Assembly (NCBI GenBank): GCA_015233015.1
Contig: JADFYO010000031.1
Coordinates: 1 to 40,529, forward strand
Source of the DNA: Nitrospirota bacterium
GTDB taxonomy: Bacteria; Nitrospirota; Thermodesulfovibrionia; Thermodesulfovibrionales; Magnetobacteriaceae
Direction: 5' to 3'
DNA length: 40,529 bases
Shown: positions 14,724 to 24,464 of the stretch, piece by piece
How the letters are laid out: each line of letters opens with the position of its first letter
How positions within the stretch are numbered: position 1 is the first letter of the stretch
Notes under the pieces: model-generated
The model's database searches: none
Told to the model about the DNA's origin: nothing
The model's input: only the letters and a program-made list of their open reading frames with translations
Made by a program: the position numbers and the translations under genes

Positions 14724-17700
14724 TTATCTCCATCTTACCCCTAAAGCATACGAAGTGCCATTATAATAAGAATACATATAGCCGTCTGTCCACGCTACAA
14801 GGGCGGCGCCATTCGAATACCATTGGATATAGTATGTGGCTGAACCCGATGTTCCCGCAGATATGCTTCCTGATGTCGACCCAAACCACGAGGCATATTG
14901 ACTGTAGATGGAGCTAATCTTTGAGGCTGCATAACCAAAGGTTTTCCATGTTATACCTAAGCTGTACAACTGGCCGTTATAATATGTATACATATTTCCA
15001 TCTGTCCCGGCTACAAGGTAAGCGCCGTTGGTATATAATTGGTAATAGGCTATCCAGGATGTTCCCGTCTGAATGCCCCCGGATGTTGACCCAAACCACG
15101 AGACATATTGACTATAAATTGCATTAAATGCCGCAGAGGCTGCGTCGCTGTCCGGCATGATTGATGACGTAAACGCTGCGGTTACACTTTTAGCCGAGAC
15201 AAGCGTAACGGTACATTGAGAACCACTTGTCGAATCACACCCGCTCCAGCTTGAAAACGTATAGCCTGAAGCCGCAGCTGCCGTCAGGGTTACTGCTGTG
15301 CCGGAGGCGTATGTGGCAGAACATGCAGAGCCACAGCTGATTCCAGATGGTGAGCTTGTTACTGTACCGCTTCCGGTTTTGCTCACACTCAGCGTATAAG
15401 AAGAGCTTGACGATGAAAATACCGCAGATACAGACTTATTAGAGACAAGCGCAACGGTACATTGAGAACCACTTGTCGAATCACACCCGCTCCAGCTTGA
15501 AAACGTATAGCCTGAAGCCGGAGTTGCCGTCAGGGTTACAGACGTGCCGGAGGCGTATGTGGCAGAACATGCAGAGCCACAGCTGATGCCCGATGGTGAG
15601 CTTGTTATTGTGCCGCTTCCGGATTTACTCACACTCAGCGTATAAGAAATTGACGACGAAAACTGTAATTTTGCTATGAAAACATCATAGGTACCTTTCA
15701 GCGTTGTCTGATAGGCGCCGGTTGTCGCAGGGAAATCTGATGAGGTTGTATATCCGGTCACATAGGCGTCGCCTGAGGAATCTATCGCTATGCCGGCGCC
15801 TAAATCACCATGACTGCTGTTGCTGCCGCCAAGTAAGGTAGAATAAACAAGGGCTGTGCCGGTGGAGTTCAGTTTTGTTATGAAAACATTGCTGGCTCCT
15901 TTCAGAGTAGTCTGATAGGCGCCGGTTGTCGTAGGAAAATCTGATGAGACTGCATATCCGGTGACATAGGCATTACCTGAGGAATCTACCGCTATGCCGC
16001 TGCCGTCATCCGAACTATTGCCGGCAAGAAAGGTAGAATAAACAAGGGCAGAGCCGGTGGAGTTCAGTTTTGTTATAAAAACACCAGACAGCCCTTTCAG
16101 AGCAGTCTGATAGGCGCCAGCTGTCGTAGGAAAATCTGTTGAGTACGCATCTCCGGTGACATAGGAGTTGCCTGAGGCATCTACCGCTATGCTAGTGCCA
16201 TAGGCAGCTTTAGTACCGCCTAGATAAGTAGAGTACACAAGGGCGGTACCGGTGGAGTTCAGTTTTGTTATAAAAGCATTACCGTATGAAAAAACAGTAC
16301 CGAACGCAGTGTAAGTGGCATTCATGGTAGTCTGATAGGCGCCGGTTGTTACAGGAAAATCTGTCGAGTACGCCTGTCCGGTGACATAGGCGTTGCCTGA
16401 GGAATCTACCGCTATGCCATAGCCATAATCACGATCTCTACCGCCAAGAAAAGTAGAGTACGCAAGGGCAGTGCCGGCGGCGTTTAGTTTTGCTACAAAA
16501 ACATCATAGTCTCCTCCTACAGTCGTCTGAAAGGCGCCGCTTGTTACAGGGAAATCTGTTGATCGTGTATATCCGGTCACATAGGCGTTGCCTGAGGAAT
16601 CTACCGCTATGCCATAGCCACCGTCATAGCCATTCCCGCCAAGGTACGTAGAGTAAACTAGGGCAGTGCCGGTAGAGTTTAATTTTGTTATAAAAACATC
16701 ACAGACTCCTTTCATCGTGGTCTGATAGGCTCCGGCTGTGGGAAAATCTGTCGAGTATGTTTCTCCGGTCACGTAGGCGTTGCCGGCGGAATCTACCGCT
16801 ATGCTACGGCCAATATCACCACTAGCGCTACTGCCGCCAAGGTACGTAGAGTAAACAAGGGCAGTGCCGGCGGAGTTTAGTTTTGTTATAAAAAGATTAG
16901 AGGTTCCCTTAATAGTAGTCTGAACGGCGCCGGTTGTTACAGGAAAATCTGTTGAGGTTGTAAATCCGGTCACATAGGCATTGCCTTGGGAATCTACTGC
17001 TATGCTACGGCCAAAATCACCGCTACTCCCGCTGCTGCTACCGCCAAGAAAAGTAGAGTATGCAAGAGTAGGGTCAATAACCAATGCCTTATTCCTGTCA
17101 TATCCCGCCACATTAAAGCTAACCAGATTGTCTTTGCCAACATGATATTTGCCTTTAATTTCCTTTTTGACACCATCTATTTCCTGATAGACGAGGGGTT
17201 TGTGCATGAGCATCTTACCGCCCTTTGCAGCGATTATCAGGTTACCGTCTTTATCAACCTTTAGTGTTTTCACCCCATCGATCTTGAGGGCAATTTGATT
17301 ATAATCGGCATTAGGCGCTACGACGAAATCGTATTCTATCTGCCGCTGATTGCCGTAAACCACCAGATCGACGCCGGGATATACCTTCTCGTATTTCACT
17401 TTTTTGTATGTCGGCACATTAGTACGCCATTTCTCCGGGTCATTTCCTATGAAGTAGCTGGATTTCCCCGGAAGTTCGTCAATGCCGGCTATCGATTTAG
17501 CGTCTGTGTCAGGATTGACAAATTTAATACGAATGGAGGCCGTTTTTATCTTAGCTTTCGCTCGCTGTTTCTTGTCAGGAGTTGTCATTGACAGAACAAA
17601 CTCCTGCCGGGTCATGAAAAGCGTATAGCCTTGTCCTCTGGCAAAATATTTGACTTCAGGGTCTGTCTGCCCATCGTTTGCCTCAAAGGCAATCGGCAGT

Positions 17701-17840
17701 TTCCCGTATGACTCGGCAATCCGGGCATTATCCTCAGCGGCCACACCCGCCGGGACATTCGCATATGCTAAAGCGCCTAGGCAAAAACCCGTTACTAATA
17801 AAGTCACGATTGAGGCTACTATTTTTCTTATACTTATCAT
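14724..17840 (-). CDS. Large secreted SBBP beta-propeller protein with C-terminal repeats
   Basis: A 1038-residue exported protein. A signal peptide (VTLLVTGFCLGALAYA) is followed by the N-terminal domain often seen with these propellers (residues about 35-265). Seven SBBP repeats of about 65 residues follow (core SIAVDSSGNAYVTGYTxSTDFP), enough for one seven-bladed propeller. Two nearly identical bacterial-repeat domains of about 76 residues follow (YTLSVSKSGSGTITSSPSG; Cys pairs GISCGSAC). The last 140 residues are two copies of a Tyr/Ser/Gly-rich unit (IYSQYASWFGSTSG, TDGYMYSYYNG) that I do not recognise. AAGGAGG precedes the ATG at 17840. It is probably a cell-surface or extracellular matrix protein. 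The tRNA-Ala gene is 58 bp upstream on the same strand. Confidence 0.88.
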   Translation of the reverse strand: MISIRKIVASIVTLLVTGFCLGALAYANVPAGVAAEDNARIAESYGKLPIAFEANDGQTDPEVKYFARGQGYTLFMTRQEFVLSMTTPDKKQRAKAKIKTASIRIKFVNPDTDAKSIAGIDELPGKSSYFIGNDPEKWRTNVPTYKKVKYEKVYPGVDLVVYGNQRQIEYDFVVAPNADYNQIALKIDGVKTLKVDKDGNLIIAAKGGKMLMHKPLVYQEIDGVKKEIKGKYHVGKDNLVSFNVAGYDRNKALVIDPTLAYSTFLGGSSSGSSGDFGRSIAVDSQGNAYVTGFTTSTDFPVTTGAVQTTIKGTSNLFITKLNSAGTALVYSTYLGGSSASGDIGRSIAVDSAGNAYVTGETYSTDFPTAGAYQTTMKGVCDVFITKLNSTGTALVYSTYLGGNGYDGGYGIAVDSSGNAYVTGYTRSTDFPVTSGAFQTTVGGDYDVFVAKLNAAGTALAYSTFLGGRDRDYGYGIAVDSSGNAYVTGQAYSTDFPVTTGAYQTTMNATYTAFGTVFSYGNAFITKLNSTGTALVYSTYLGGTKAAYGTSIAVDASGNSYVTGDAYSTDFPTTAGAYQTALKGLSGVFITKLNSTGSALVYSTFLAGNSSDDGSGIAVDSSGNAYVTGYAVSSDFPTTTGAYQTTLKGASNVFITKLNSTGTALVYSTLLGGSNSSHGDLGAGIAIDSSGDAYVTGYTTSSDFPATTGAYQTTLKGTYDVFIAKLQFSSSISYTLSVSKSGSGTITSSPSGISCGSACSATYASGTSVTLTATPASGYTFSSWSGCDSTSGSQCTVALVSNKSVSAVFSSSSSSYTLSVSKTGSGTVTSSPSGISCGSACSATYASGTAVTLTAAAASGYTFSSWSGCDSTSGSQCTVTLVSAKSVTAAFTSSIMPDSDAASAAFNAIYSQYVSWFGSTSGGIQTGTSWIAYYQLYTNGAYLVAGTDGNMYTYYNGQLYSLGITWKTFGYAASKISSIYSQYASWFGSTSGSISAGTSGSATYYIQWYSNGAALVAWTDGYMYSYYNGTSYALGVRWR
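15165..15650. repeat. Two near-identical tandem copies of a ~240-bp coding unit
   Basis: The DNA of the two bacterial-repeat domains is almost the same, including the long shared stretch around CACTTGTCGAATCACACCCG at 15226 and 15466. The spacing is 240 bp. This indicates recent duplication or gene conversion and a likely weak point for assembly. Confidence 0.8.
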
Positions 17841-17898
17841 TATGGAGTCCTCCTTGTTTAGCTTATTGTGTCTCTGTTCAGGGTGAATTGGCGTGAAT

Positions 17899-17971
17899 TG
17901 GACGGTAGGGGATTCGAACCCCCGACCCCCACGTTGCGAACGTGATGCTCTCCCAGCTGAGCTAACCGCCC
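17899..17971 (-). tRNA. tRNA-Ala (anticodon CGC)
   Basis: The minus strand folds as a full cloverleaf of 73 bases. The acceptor stem is GGGCGGT with ACCGTCC and discriminator A73, with one G-U pair. D-arm GCTC...GAGC, anticodon stem TCACG/CGTGG with loop TTCGCAA giving CGC, and T-loop TTCGAAT are all present. CCA is not encoded. It lies between the PAP2 gene and the SBBP gene. Confidence 0.93.
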
Positions 17972-18049
17972 ATTACTCCTCTATTGTTTCATAATGACGC
18001 CGGTAAAATCAACCGCCATAAATAGACTTATGTAAATTAACCCGTGCTC

Positions 18050-19321
18050 TCAGTTGTATGAGATGGTTCCCTTGGCGCCGGACAGGTTAATTGATTTATT
18101 TCTGAATGATTCAGGAAGCACTAATTTCCCGTTGTTTAATTTGATAAAAATGTGTTTCGGTATGTTGACATGCGGGTCAGGGGTCTGTATTGTAAGATTC
18201 CCTTCTTCTACATCGATACTAAGCGCGAAAACGCCGTTTGACGCCGCTCCAACTAAAACGTTTAAGTTTGCCGTTAGTTCTGAATATACGCCGTGAGGCT
18301 TAAACTTATACCTGAACTCAGGCAGTAAGAACCTCTTTCTCAAATCAAACGATTCCTCTATGTCATTGCCCGGCAGACCAGCCCCATGCGCCATCCCCGA
18401 TATCGTCAACACCCCATGATTTACTAAAGACATGTTGATATTACATTTCGAACATCTGATCGATATATTATACGGCGTCACGTACGCCTTATCAACCTCA
18501 TGATGGATGTCCTTAAAAACCGGCGTTGTCAGAAGTACCCATGAGATGATGACGGCGGAGATAACGCTGTACGCTGAAACGACAAATGCCTTTTTGCGAA
18601 AATTTAATGGTACGGGCTGCTCCGTGTCTTCATGTCCCGGTATTCTGAGTATAAAATAGTAAAGCACCAGCGCGCTCGAAAATACGATAAACGCCGACCA
18701 CAAGACATCTGACAGGAAATGCCCGCCCATCGACATTCTCGTAACCCCAAGCAGTGTACCGTAGAGAAATGCCAGCGCAAGGGATAAAAATGCAATCGCT
18801 CTTTTTTTGCGGCGAAACAGAAAATAAAAAACAAAGAAATAATAACCTATCGAGGCATGTCCAGAGGGAAAGGACTTACCCCTGCCGCCCGTGCCCTTTT
18901 CCAGCACCTTCTGATAGTCCCACTTGCCGCCAAATGCCTTTATCTCAACCGGCCGCGGCCTTCCCCAATAGTTCTTCAGCGTCATATTTACTAAAAGGCC
19001 AGGAGCTATCGCAAGCGTAAGGATCAAAAATATCGAATACAACCTGTATTTCGTGTATTTGTCCGTTATGTACCCAAGTATAAGCACTACGGTAGAGGCT
19101 ATGGCCGTCAGAACGGCAGGCACCGAGGCATAGCTGTATAGCTGTTTCCATGGAAAACGGTTCGCCAAAAACCACGTCATCTTCGATGAGGACGCCCCAT
19201 AGAAATACTCCTCGATCCCAATATCGATAGAGGTCTTAAAAAGTATAACCGTGGTTACTAAGACGATTCCAAGCAGGACGCACACATCCGGCAGCCACAA
19301 GGATCGATATGTCCTGCTCAT
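18050..19321 (-). CDS. PAP2-family membrane phosphatase with C-terminal beta domain
   Basis: A 423-residue protein from the ATG at 19321. Residues about 10-230 are a six-helix PAP2 phosphatase with all three signature parts: KNYWGRPRP, SFPSGHAS, and TRMSMGGHFLSD. Typical substrates are undecaprenyl diphosphate, phosphatidic acid or lipid A; none can be chosen here. After another helix (residues about 240-260) comes a soluble domain of about 165 residues, predicted beta-rich and outside the membrane (CSKCNINMSLVNHGVLTISG), that standard PAP2 proteins lack. It follows pgi on the same strand by 23 bp and is probably in the same transcript. Confidence 0.9.
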   Translation of the reverse strand: MSRTYRSLWLPDVCVLLGIVLVTTVILFKTSIDIGIEEYFYGASSSKMTWFLANRFPWKQLYSYASVPAVLTAIASTVVLILGYITDKYTKYRLYSIFLILTLAIAPGLLVNMTLKNYWGRPRPVEIKAFGGKWDYQKVLEKGTGGRGKSFPSGHASIGYYFFVFYFLFRRKKRAIAFLSLALAFLYGTLLGVTRMSMGGHFLSDVLWSAFIVFSSALVLYYFILRIPGHEDTEQPVPLNFRKKAFVVSAYSVISAVIISWVLLTTPVFKDIHHEVDKAYVTPYNISIRCSKCNINMSLVNHGVLTISGMAHGAGLPGNDIEESFDLRKRFLLPEFRYKFKPHGVYSELTANLNVLVGAASNGVFALSIDVEEGNLTIQTPDPHVNIPKHIFIKLNNGKLVLPESFRNKSINLSGAKGTISYN

Positions 19322-19344
19322 CGTCAACGGTCAACGCCTAACCC

Positions 19345-20946
19345 TTACAACGCCTGACCCATACATTGAAACCTTGATTCGGTAATAGAATCAGAACGTA
19401 TTATCTTTATCCCGCGCCCGGGATTATGCCCGGCCCGCAGCAGTATCTTAAATACCAGCTCGGCCTCCTCCTCCGCCCCAACGGCCAGGGCGGTCTCCTC
19501 AGCGGTAAATGCCTTGCCCTTGTTTGCGTTCAGATGGTTCAGCACGGCTTGTTGCAGTGTAACCACTGCCCCTGCAGCCTTTTTCCCCGCCTCAACTCCC
19601 GGTTGATGATATGCGTTTATATTTATCATAGAGGCATAAAAACCCACCGCCCTTTCATATAAGGCAATGAGTACCCCTAAGGAAAACGCGTCTATCTTGT
19701 CAATTGTGATGGTCATGGATTCCCTGTTGCTGCCAGTCAGCGCAGAACGTGTGCCGAGGGCAAAGGCGCTCAGGTAGTCCCCTGTGGTGAAGTCTCCCTC
19801 GACAAACATCGAATCTCCTTCTCTGTCTTTGAGGACTTCGACAAATGTTACAAAGAAATTGTTAACGCCGTCTCTGAGCTGTTGAATATAGGCGTGCTGG
19901 TCTGTAGAACCCTTATTGCCATAGACGGCTATTCCCTGATTTACAATTGTGCCGGCAAGGTCTTTCTCTTTACCCAGGGATTCCATGATAAGCTGCTGCA
20001 GGTATTTTGTAAACAGATGAAGGCGGTCCTTATACGGCAGAATGACCATGTCCTTAGCTCCCTTTCCTTTAGTGGCAGAGTGCCACATTAAGGCGAGGAT
20101 TGCAGATGGATTTTCCATCGTTGTCCTTGAACGCGTTGCCTCGTCACACTGTCTTGCCCCCTTGAGAACTGAATCTATGTCAAGTCCCTGCAACGCGGCC
20201 GGCAATAGCCCCACGGCCGATGTCTCAGATGTTCGTCCTCCTACCCAGTCCCACATCGGGAAGCGCTGCAGCCATCCCTCAGACACCGCAATCTTATCAA
20301 GCTTACTGCCTTTGCCAGTAACGGCAACCGCGTGTTTGGCGAAGTTCAATCCCTTCGCCTCGTAGGCGCGCCTCGCCTCGAGCATTCCATTTCTTGTCTC
20401 GAGGGTTGAGCCGCTCTTTGAGATAACCAAAGAGAGGGTCTGCCCAAGTCCACGGTCAATCTGGCCAAGCACGAAGTCCATGCCGTCGGGGTCTGTGTTG
20501 TCGAAGAAATAAACAGACATCGGGTCTCGCGGCGTGCCGAGGGCAGCGGCGGCAAACTGCGGCCCGAGGGCTGAACCGCCAATCCCTATGACCAGGACAT
20601 TCTTAAAAGGTTTTCCCTCCCCGGCCACTATCTTCCCTGTATGTACGCTCTGTGAGAATTCCTTTATCGCGGTTAGTGTATCCAATATTTCCGACTTGAT
20701 CTCTTTGTCAGGGGCAAGGTATGGGTTTCTTAGCCAGTAGTGCCCTACCATGCGGCCTTCGTCTGGATTTGCTATCGCTCCTGCCTCAAGTTTACACATA
20801 TCGTCAAAGGCGTTTTGCACAAGAGGCTCCATTTTCTTTAAATAACCTCCGGTGAATTTCATCCTGCTTATGTCTATCATCAGGCCAAGTGCTTCATTGA
20901 CATATAGATAATCCTTATATCGTTTCCAATACTCCGTATTTTTCAT
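19345..20946 (-). CDS. pgi: Glucose-6-phosphate isomerase
   Basis: A 533-residue isomerase that interconverts glucose-6-phosphate and fructose-6-phosphate. The start at 20946 has GGAGG seven to eight bases upstream; a 67-residue extension to 21147 is open but would run over the promoter of the divergent gene and is rejected. Conserved strings are [31 protein letters not shown] and [10 protein letters not shown]. The C-terminal half has [11 protein letters not shown], which carries a catalytic Lys/His-Glu type region of the family. The length suits the longer plant- and cyanobacterium-like branch. Confidence 0.95.
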   Translation of the reverse strand: MKNTEYWKRYKDYLYVNEALGLMIDISRMKFTGGYLKKMEPLVQNAFDDMCKLEAGAIANPDEGRMVGHYWLRNPYLAPDKEIKSEILDTLTAIKEFSQSVHTGKIVAGEGKPFKNVLVIGIGGSALGPQFAAAALGTPRDPMSVYFFDNTDPDGMDFVLGQIDRGLGQTLSLVISKSGSTLETRNGMLEARRAYEAKGLNFAKHAVAVTGKGSKLDKIAVSEGWLQRFPMWDWVGGRTSETSAVGLLPAALQGLDIDSVLKGARQCDEATRSRTTMENPSAILALMWHSATKGKGAKDMVILPYKDRLHLFTKYLQQLIMESLGKEKDLAGTIVNQGIAVYGNKGSTDQHAYIQQLRDGVNNFFVTFVEVLKDREGDSMFVEGDFTTGDYLSAFALGTRSALTGSNRESMTITIDKIDAFSLGVLIALYERAVGFYASMININAYHQPGVEAGKKAAGAVVTLQQAVLNHLNANKGKAFTAEETALAVGAEEEAELVFKILLRAGHNPGRGIKIIRSDSITESRFQCMGQAL

Positions 20947-21086
20947 GCCATAACCTCCATTGATTGCTAAAGTATTTAAGATGTTTACCGGCGTCCGGCC
21001 TCGCTGCTTAATATAACAGTTTTTTCCATTTAAGTAAAGAACGCCCGGGGTAAACACATAAGTGTGTTTGCCGATAATTATTGTTA

Positions 21087-21116
21087 TTGACAACATAGCT
21101 ATATATTTAGTATATT
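21087..21116 (+). promoter_or_regulatory. Promoter of the tandem secreted-protein genes
   Basis: TTGACA at 21087-21092 and TATATT at 21111-21116 with an 18-bp spacer, in an AT-rich stretch. The start of transcription would be near 21123, about 54 bases ahead of the ATG at 21177, which has GAAGGAGG upstream. Confidence 0.6.
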
Positions 21117-21176
21117 TAACCGTGGGCATGGATAACGAAAAGAGCATGGAGAGGCTATAATGAAGGAGGGGCTGTT

Positions 21177-21707
21177 ATGAAGAAGAGTTTGATATTAATT
21201 TTGGCAGTCTGTATGTTAATTGCCATGAGCGGCCCGGCCATTGTCGAAGGGTCAACAAACGTTTACTATTACATGCCATATCTAACGACGGTAAGCGGGG
21301 CTGAAGTTTACTGTATGGCGTCGAACTTTTCAACGGATGACGTTACATCCACCACATTTGCAGTTATGGCAAGCGCTGTAAGCCAGGCGCCGCAAACGGC
21401 GAGGACATTCCCCACTATTAATAACATCGCAAAAGGCAGGACACAACAGATAAGTTTTATAGGCCAGACTGTAACTGTGGACGGTACTACTCAGGTCGTT
21501 GATCTGTCCTCAGATACCGGAACGAACAGCTCGTATGGCGGTACGCTTCATTTTTCGTCAACCGGCTCAACCGGCATCAATTGTAAGACATTGTTGATGA
21601 CCTGTTTTCAGGGAAACACCTCTCCGAAGCGCAATTTAGTGGGATATATTTGCGAGGACGACAGCACCTCCGGCCCGGGAAACACCAAAAATGTCATAGG
21701 CTATTAA
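21177..21707 (+). CDS. Secreted protein, family shared with the next gene
   Basis: A 176-residue protein with a signal peptide (ILILAVCMLIAMSGPAIVEG). The mature 155 residues are paralogous to the C-terminal third of the next protein: both have a YYMPYLTT/YSFPYMHT start, a Cys after VY (GAEVYCMASNFSTD), a RTQQISF/RTAQLVF segment and the end CFQGNTSPKRNLVGYIC. Three further Cys (CK, TCF, YIC) could form disulfides. I do not recognise the domain. GAAGGAGG precedes the ATG. The protein is likely exported and could be a surface or envelope component. Confidence 0.75.
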   Translation: MKKSLILILAVCMLIAMSGPAIVEGSTNVYYYMPYLTTVSGAEVYCMASNFSTDDVTSTTFAVMASAVSQAPQTARTFPTINNIAKGRTQQISFIGQTVTVDGTTQVVDLSSDTGTNSSYGGTLHFSSTGSTGINCKTLLMTCFQGNTSPKRNLVGYICEDDSTSGPGNTKNVIGY

Positions 21708-21731
21708 CTGCCCGATTGAGGTAATTGACAA

Positions 21732-22841
21732 GTGAAAAAGAGACTATTTCTGTTAGTAAAACTTGTGGCAGTGTCTGCGTTTGCCGTCATGATTCCTGTT
21801 TACGCGATGGCCGTTACTACTTACTCTGTTTATATAACAAAGGCAGGGACTGGTGGAGGCACCGTAACTCCCTCCATAGGCACGATTACCTGGATGGGTG
21901 TTGCAGGGGTAACGACCGATAACGCAACAAAGGCCGATAACAGTACAAACACCGTCTATTTTTATGTGACGCCGAGCTTGGGGTCGACATATTTGAGCTG
22001 GTCGGGCTGCAATTCCGTATCAGACAATGGGACATGCACTCTTTCTCTGGCTTCTGATAATCAGAGCCTGACAGTGTATTTCGGCGGCACAAGCACCTAT
22101 ACCCTTACGGTTAAAAAGACAGGATTTGGCTCGGGAACGATAGTTCCCTCTTCCAGCACTCTTACATGGGACAACACCAGCACTACAGGCACGGCCGTTT
22201 ATAACTCCAACCAGACGGTTGCTTTGTACCAAACGCCGGGTTCGATATCGAGATTTTCATACTGGGTAGGCTGCGACAGTGTCTCAGACAACGGCACATG
22301 TTCTATAGCTATGAAATCAAATGTGACCGTTACGGCCAGATTTTCAGGTTATCATAATGTTACTTACAGCTTCCCTTATATGCACACGGCACCTGGTGCG
22401 ATCGTTTATTGTATAGTATCGAATTTTTCTACTGATAACGCCACAGGAGACGGTCTTACCATTATGAGCAGCGCTCAGCAGAGCGTATCCCAGACACTTC
22501 ATGAGCTGCCATCCGCCTTCAGAATTAACAGAGGCAGAACAGCGCAGCTCGTCTTTAATAATCAACTGGTTGCCATCAAAAACGATAACCTGACGGTGTT
22601 CAATATAGGAGACAACAACAGTGTCAACATTGCAGCCGATACCTGTGCCAATTGCTCTTATGGGGCAAAAATCAGCTGGACGTCTAATCTGGCTGCGATG
22701 ACCTCCGGGGTTGATTGTCTGAGTTTATTGATGAGTTGTTTTCAGGGCACTACGGTTCCCAAGCGCAATCTGGTTGGCTATATTTGTTCTGACGACAGTA
22801 CAAACGGCCCGGGCGGCCGGGGAAATCTAATCGGTTTTTAG
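21732..22841 (+). CDS. Secreted protein with two repeat domains and the same C-terminal domain
   Basis: A 369-residue exported protein starting at a GTG (21732) with TGAGGT about ten bases upstream. A signal peptide is followed by two bacterial-repeat domains of about 85 residues with paired Cys (SGCNSVSDNGTC and VGCDSVSDNGTC), of the type also found in the SBBP protein. The last 150 residues repeat the domain of the upstream gene (ending CFQGTTVPKRNLVGYICSDD). It is thus a paralogue that gained N-terminal modules. It is 24 bp from the upstream gene and probably in one transcript. Its stop is 4 bp from the stop of the convergent PLD-like gene, with no terminator between them. Confidence 0.78.
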   Translation: MKKRLFLLVKLVAVSAFAVMIPVYAMAVTTYSVYITKAGTGGGTVTPSIGTITWMGVAGVTTDNATKADNSTNTVYFYVTPSLGSTYLSWSGCNSVSDNGTCTLSLASDNQSLTVYFGGTSTYTLTVKKTGFGSGTIVPSSSTLTWDNTSTTGTAVYNSNQTVALYQTPGSISRFSYWVGCDSVSDNGTCSIAMKSNVTVTARFSGYHNVTYSFPYMHTAPGAIVYCIVSNFSTDNATGDGLTIMSSAQQSVSQTLHELPSAFRINRGRTAQLVFNNQLVAIKNDNLTVFNIGDNNSVNIAADTCANCSYGAKISWTSNLAAMTSGVDCLSLLMSCFQGTTVPKRNLVGYICSDDSTNGPGGRGNLIGF

Positions 22842-22845
22842 CCGC

Positions 22846-24462
22846 TTATTCGTGACCAGTCCTGAAGGATTCACATATCTTATTTGCCTCTGTCATGAAG
22901 TCCCAGGCAACCCTTCCATCCCTTGTAACCGAAAGCACTTCGTCTGAGTGTATGCTCGCCTGGTACCAGTTGTATGATTCCGTTATGACTGTGTAGTTGT
23001 CAAAAACCGCAAACTTATGGTGCAGGGGCGAGTAAATGCTCTCATGGTAATAGACGAAAACAAGGTCCATCCAATTATCTTTGAGCCGCTGCGCTGGTTC
23101 CTTCAGCGGACGCCACTTGCTTTTATCCCATGTTTCAGGCAGCGCCCCTGTATGGGCTATCATTCCATTTAGGATAATTTTCACCTGGACGCCCCTGTTG
23201 CGGGCGGTAATAAGGGCTGACACGACATCTGTTTCGTGATGGTCATAAGAGGATACGCCGGCCAGCCATCCTATGTCGAACATGGATACGACTATCGAGT
23301 GTTTGGCATTGTTTATCTCGGTTATTATCACATCCTGCGGACGATAGTAATCTCTGAAGTGGGTGTAATAGCTGCCGAAAGTATAGTAAAGATTGTATCT
23401 GCTTTCGGGAGTTACTTCTATTCTTTGAATGACGCCGCCCTTTATCGCGCAATAGATATTGGAGTAGAGCGTGGCAAACTCCCTCGAGTAATAGACGAGA
23501 CCGTTTTCCCAGTTGCCGCCCCAGAGGTGAAAGTGCAAGTTATATGAACTTGAGTGGACGACCTCGCCGTCGAAAATTATGAATTTCGTATGCATACTGG
23601 CTATGCCATAGGACGGGTCGCTGGGGTTGTTTCTTACTATGCCGCAAATGGCAATGCCGGCGCGCCTCATTTTCGCGATGTTTTCTGTGGCGTTCATCGG
23701 ACTTACCGCCGACCACTCGGCATAGACCTCAACCTCCACCCCCTTATTCTTCGCGTGAATCAGGTGTTGCGCAACATGGTAGTTGTCCGGGTCAAATATG
23801 GCCATATGAATATAGTGGCGGCCGCTCATGTCCTCTTCTTTTCGTTTTATTACCCAGTCGATGTGCCTGTGCAGTTCGTGAATGGGGTGGTCATCGCTCC
23901 ATGTGTTTCCTCTGGTAAAGTAGGGCCTTATGGGAAGGTGTTCATAGTCGAAATTAATCCTGTTAAGGGCATTTTGCACGTCCTGCCGATTAAGTTCACA
24001 GGTCTGATACGTGTTAATGGTATTAAAATCAGGGGCGTTAAAGTCGCCTATGTCAATATAGCCCCTGTGGAAATCATCGAGTACGGCGAATTTGTAATCA
24101 TACTGAGAGGGAATCGACACGCCGTCTTTGTGGATTACATAGGAGAACTTTATATGAGTAATTCGTCCGTGCAGCCCCTCGTAAGGGAAAAGAGGGAGTT
24201 GATTGGTCTGCCATTTTTGCCAATTGTCGCCCCAGTGGCCGCAATGGTCGGCGTTCATTAAGTAATACTCCACGGCATTGTCTTCTCTGAAGACTTTAAG
24301 CACAACGCGAAGTGCCTTGTCGGCAGCGTAATCCTCGAAGGCAAACCCTATGCCGCCGGGAAAGTTTGAGATCTTCCAGTTTTGAGCATTGTTAACAAAA
24401 CGCCTCCCTCCAATCCATTTATAGCTTGGGTGGCAGTACTGTTCCGCAAATACCTTTTCCAT
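22846..24462 (-). CDS. Phospholipase-D-like protein with two HKD motifs
   Basis: A 538-residue protein. Residues about 200-540 form a bilobed PLD superfamily domain with two HxK(x4)D motifs: H291/K293/D298 (HTKFIIFD) followed by SSSYN, and H481/K483/D488 (HHKFAVFD) followed by ESYNW. Both lobes look catalytically complete. Residues 1-180 are an extra beta-rich domain with many aromatics (ADHCGHWGDNWQKW) that resembles a carbohydrate-binding fold only by its appearance. No signal peptide is seen. The substrate could be nucleic acid or phospholipid. It is the last gene of a three-gene operon, two bases after the Fic gene. Confidence 0.85.
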   Translation of the reverse strand: MEKVFAEQYCHPSYKWIGGRRFVNNAQNWKISNFPGGIGFAFEDYAADKALRVVLKVFREDNAVEYYLMNADHCGHWGDNWQKWQTNQLPLFPYEGLHGRITHIKFSYVIHKDGVSIPSQYDYKFAVLDDFHRGYIDIGDFNAPDFNTINTYQTCELNRQDVQNALNRINFDYEHLPIRPYFTRGNTWSDDHPIHELHRHIDWVIKRKEEDMSGRHYIHMAIFDPDNYHVAQHLIHAKNKGVEVEVYAEWSAVSPMNATENIAKMRRAGIAICGIVRNNPSDPSYGIASMHTKFIIFDGEVVHSSSYNLHFHLWGGNWENGLVYYSREFATLYSNIYCAIKGGVIQRIEVTPESRYNLYYTFGSYYTHFRDYYRPQDVIITEINNAKHSIVVSMFDIGWLAGVSSYDHHETDVVSALITARNRGVQVKIILNGMIAHTGALPETWDKSKWRPLKEPAQRLKDNWMDLVFVYYHESIYSPLHHKFAVFDNYTVITESYNWYQASIHSDEVLSVTRDGRVAWDFMTEANKICESFRTGHE

Positions 24463-24464
24463 AT

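Noticed and set aside
15650-17070. Regularly spaced repeats that might suggest a CRISPR array
   Set aside because: They are about 200 bp long, imperfect and in frame: they encode SBBP propeller blades.
20947-21147. 67-residue N-terminal extension of Pgi
   Set aside because: A good ribosome site precedes the ATG at 20946, and the extension would cover the divergent promoter and matches no Pgi N-terminus.
23554-24261. 235-residue plus-strand frame
   Set aside because: It is the shadow of the PLD-like gene, which has two complete HKD motifs on the minus strand.
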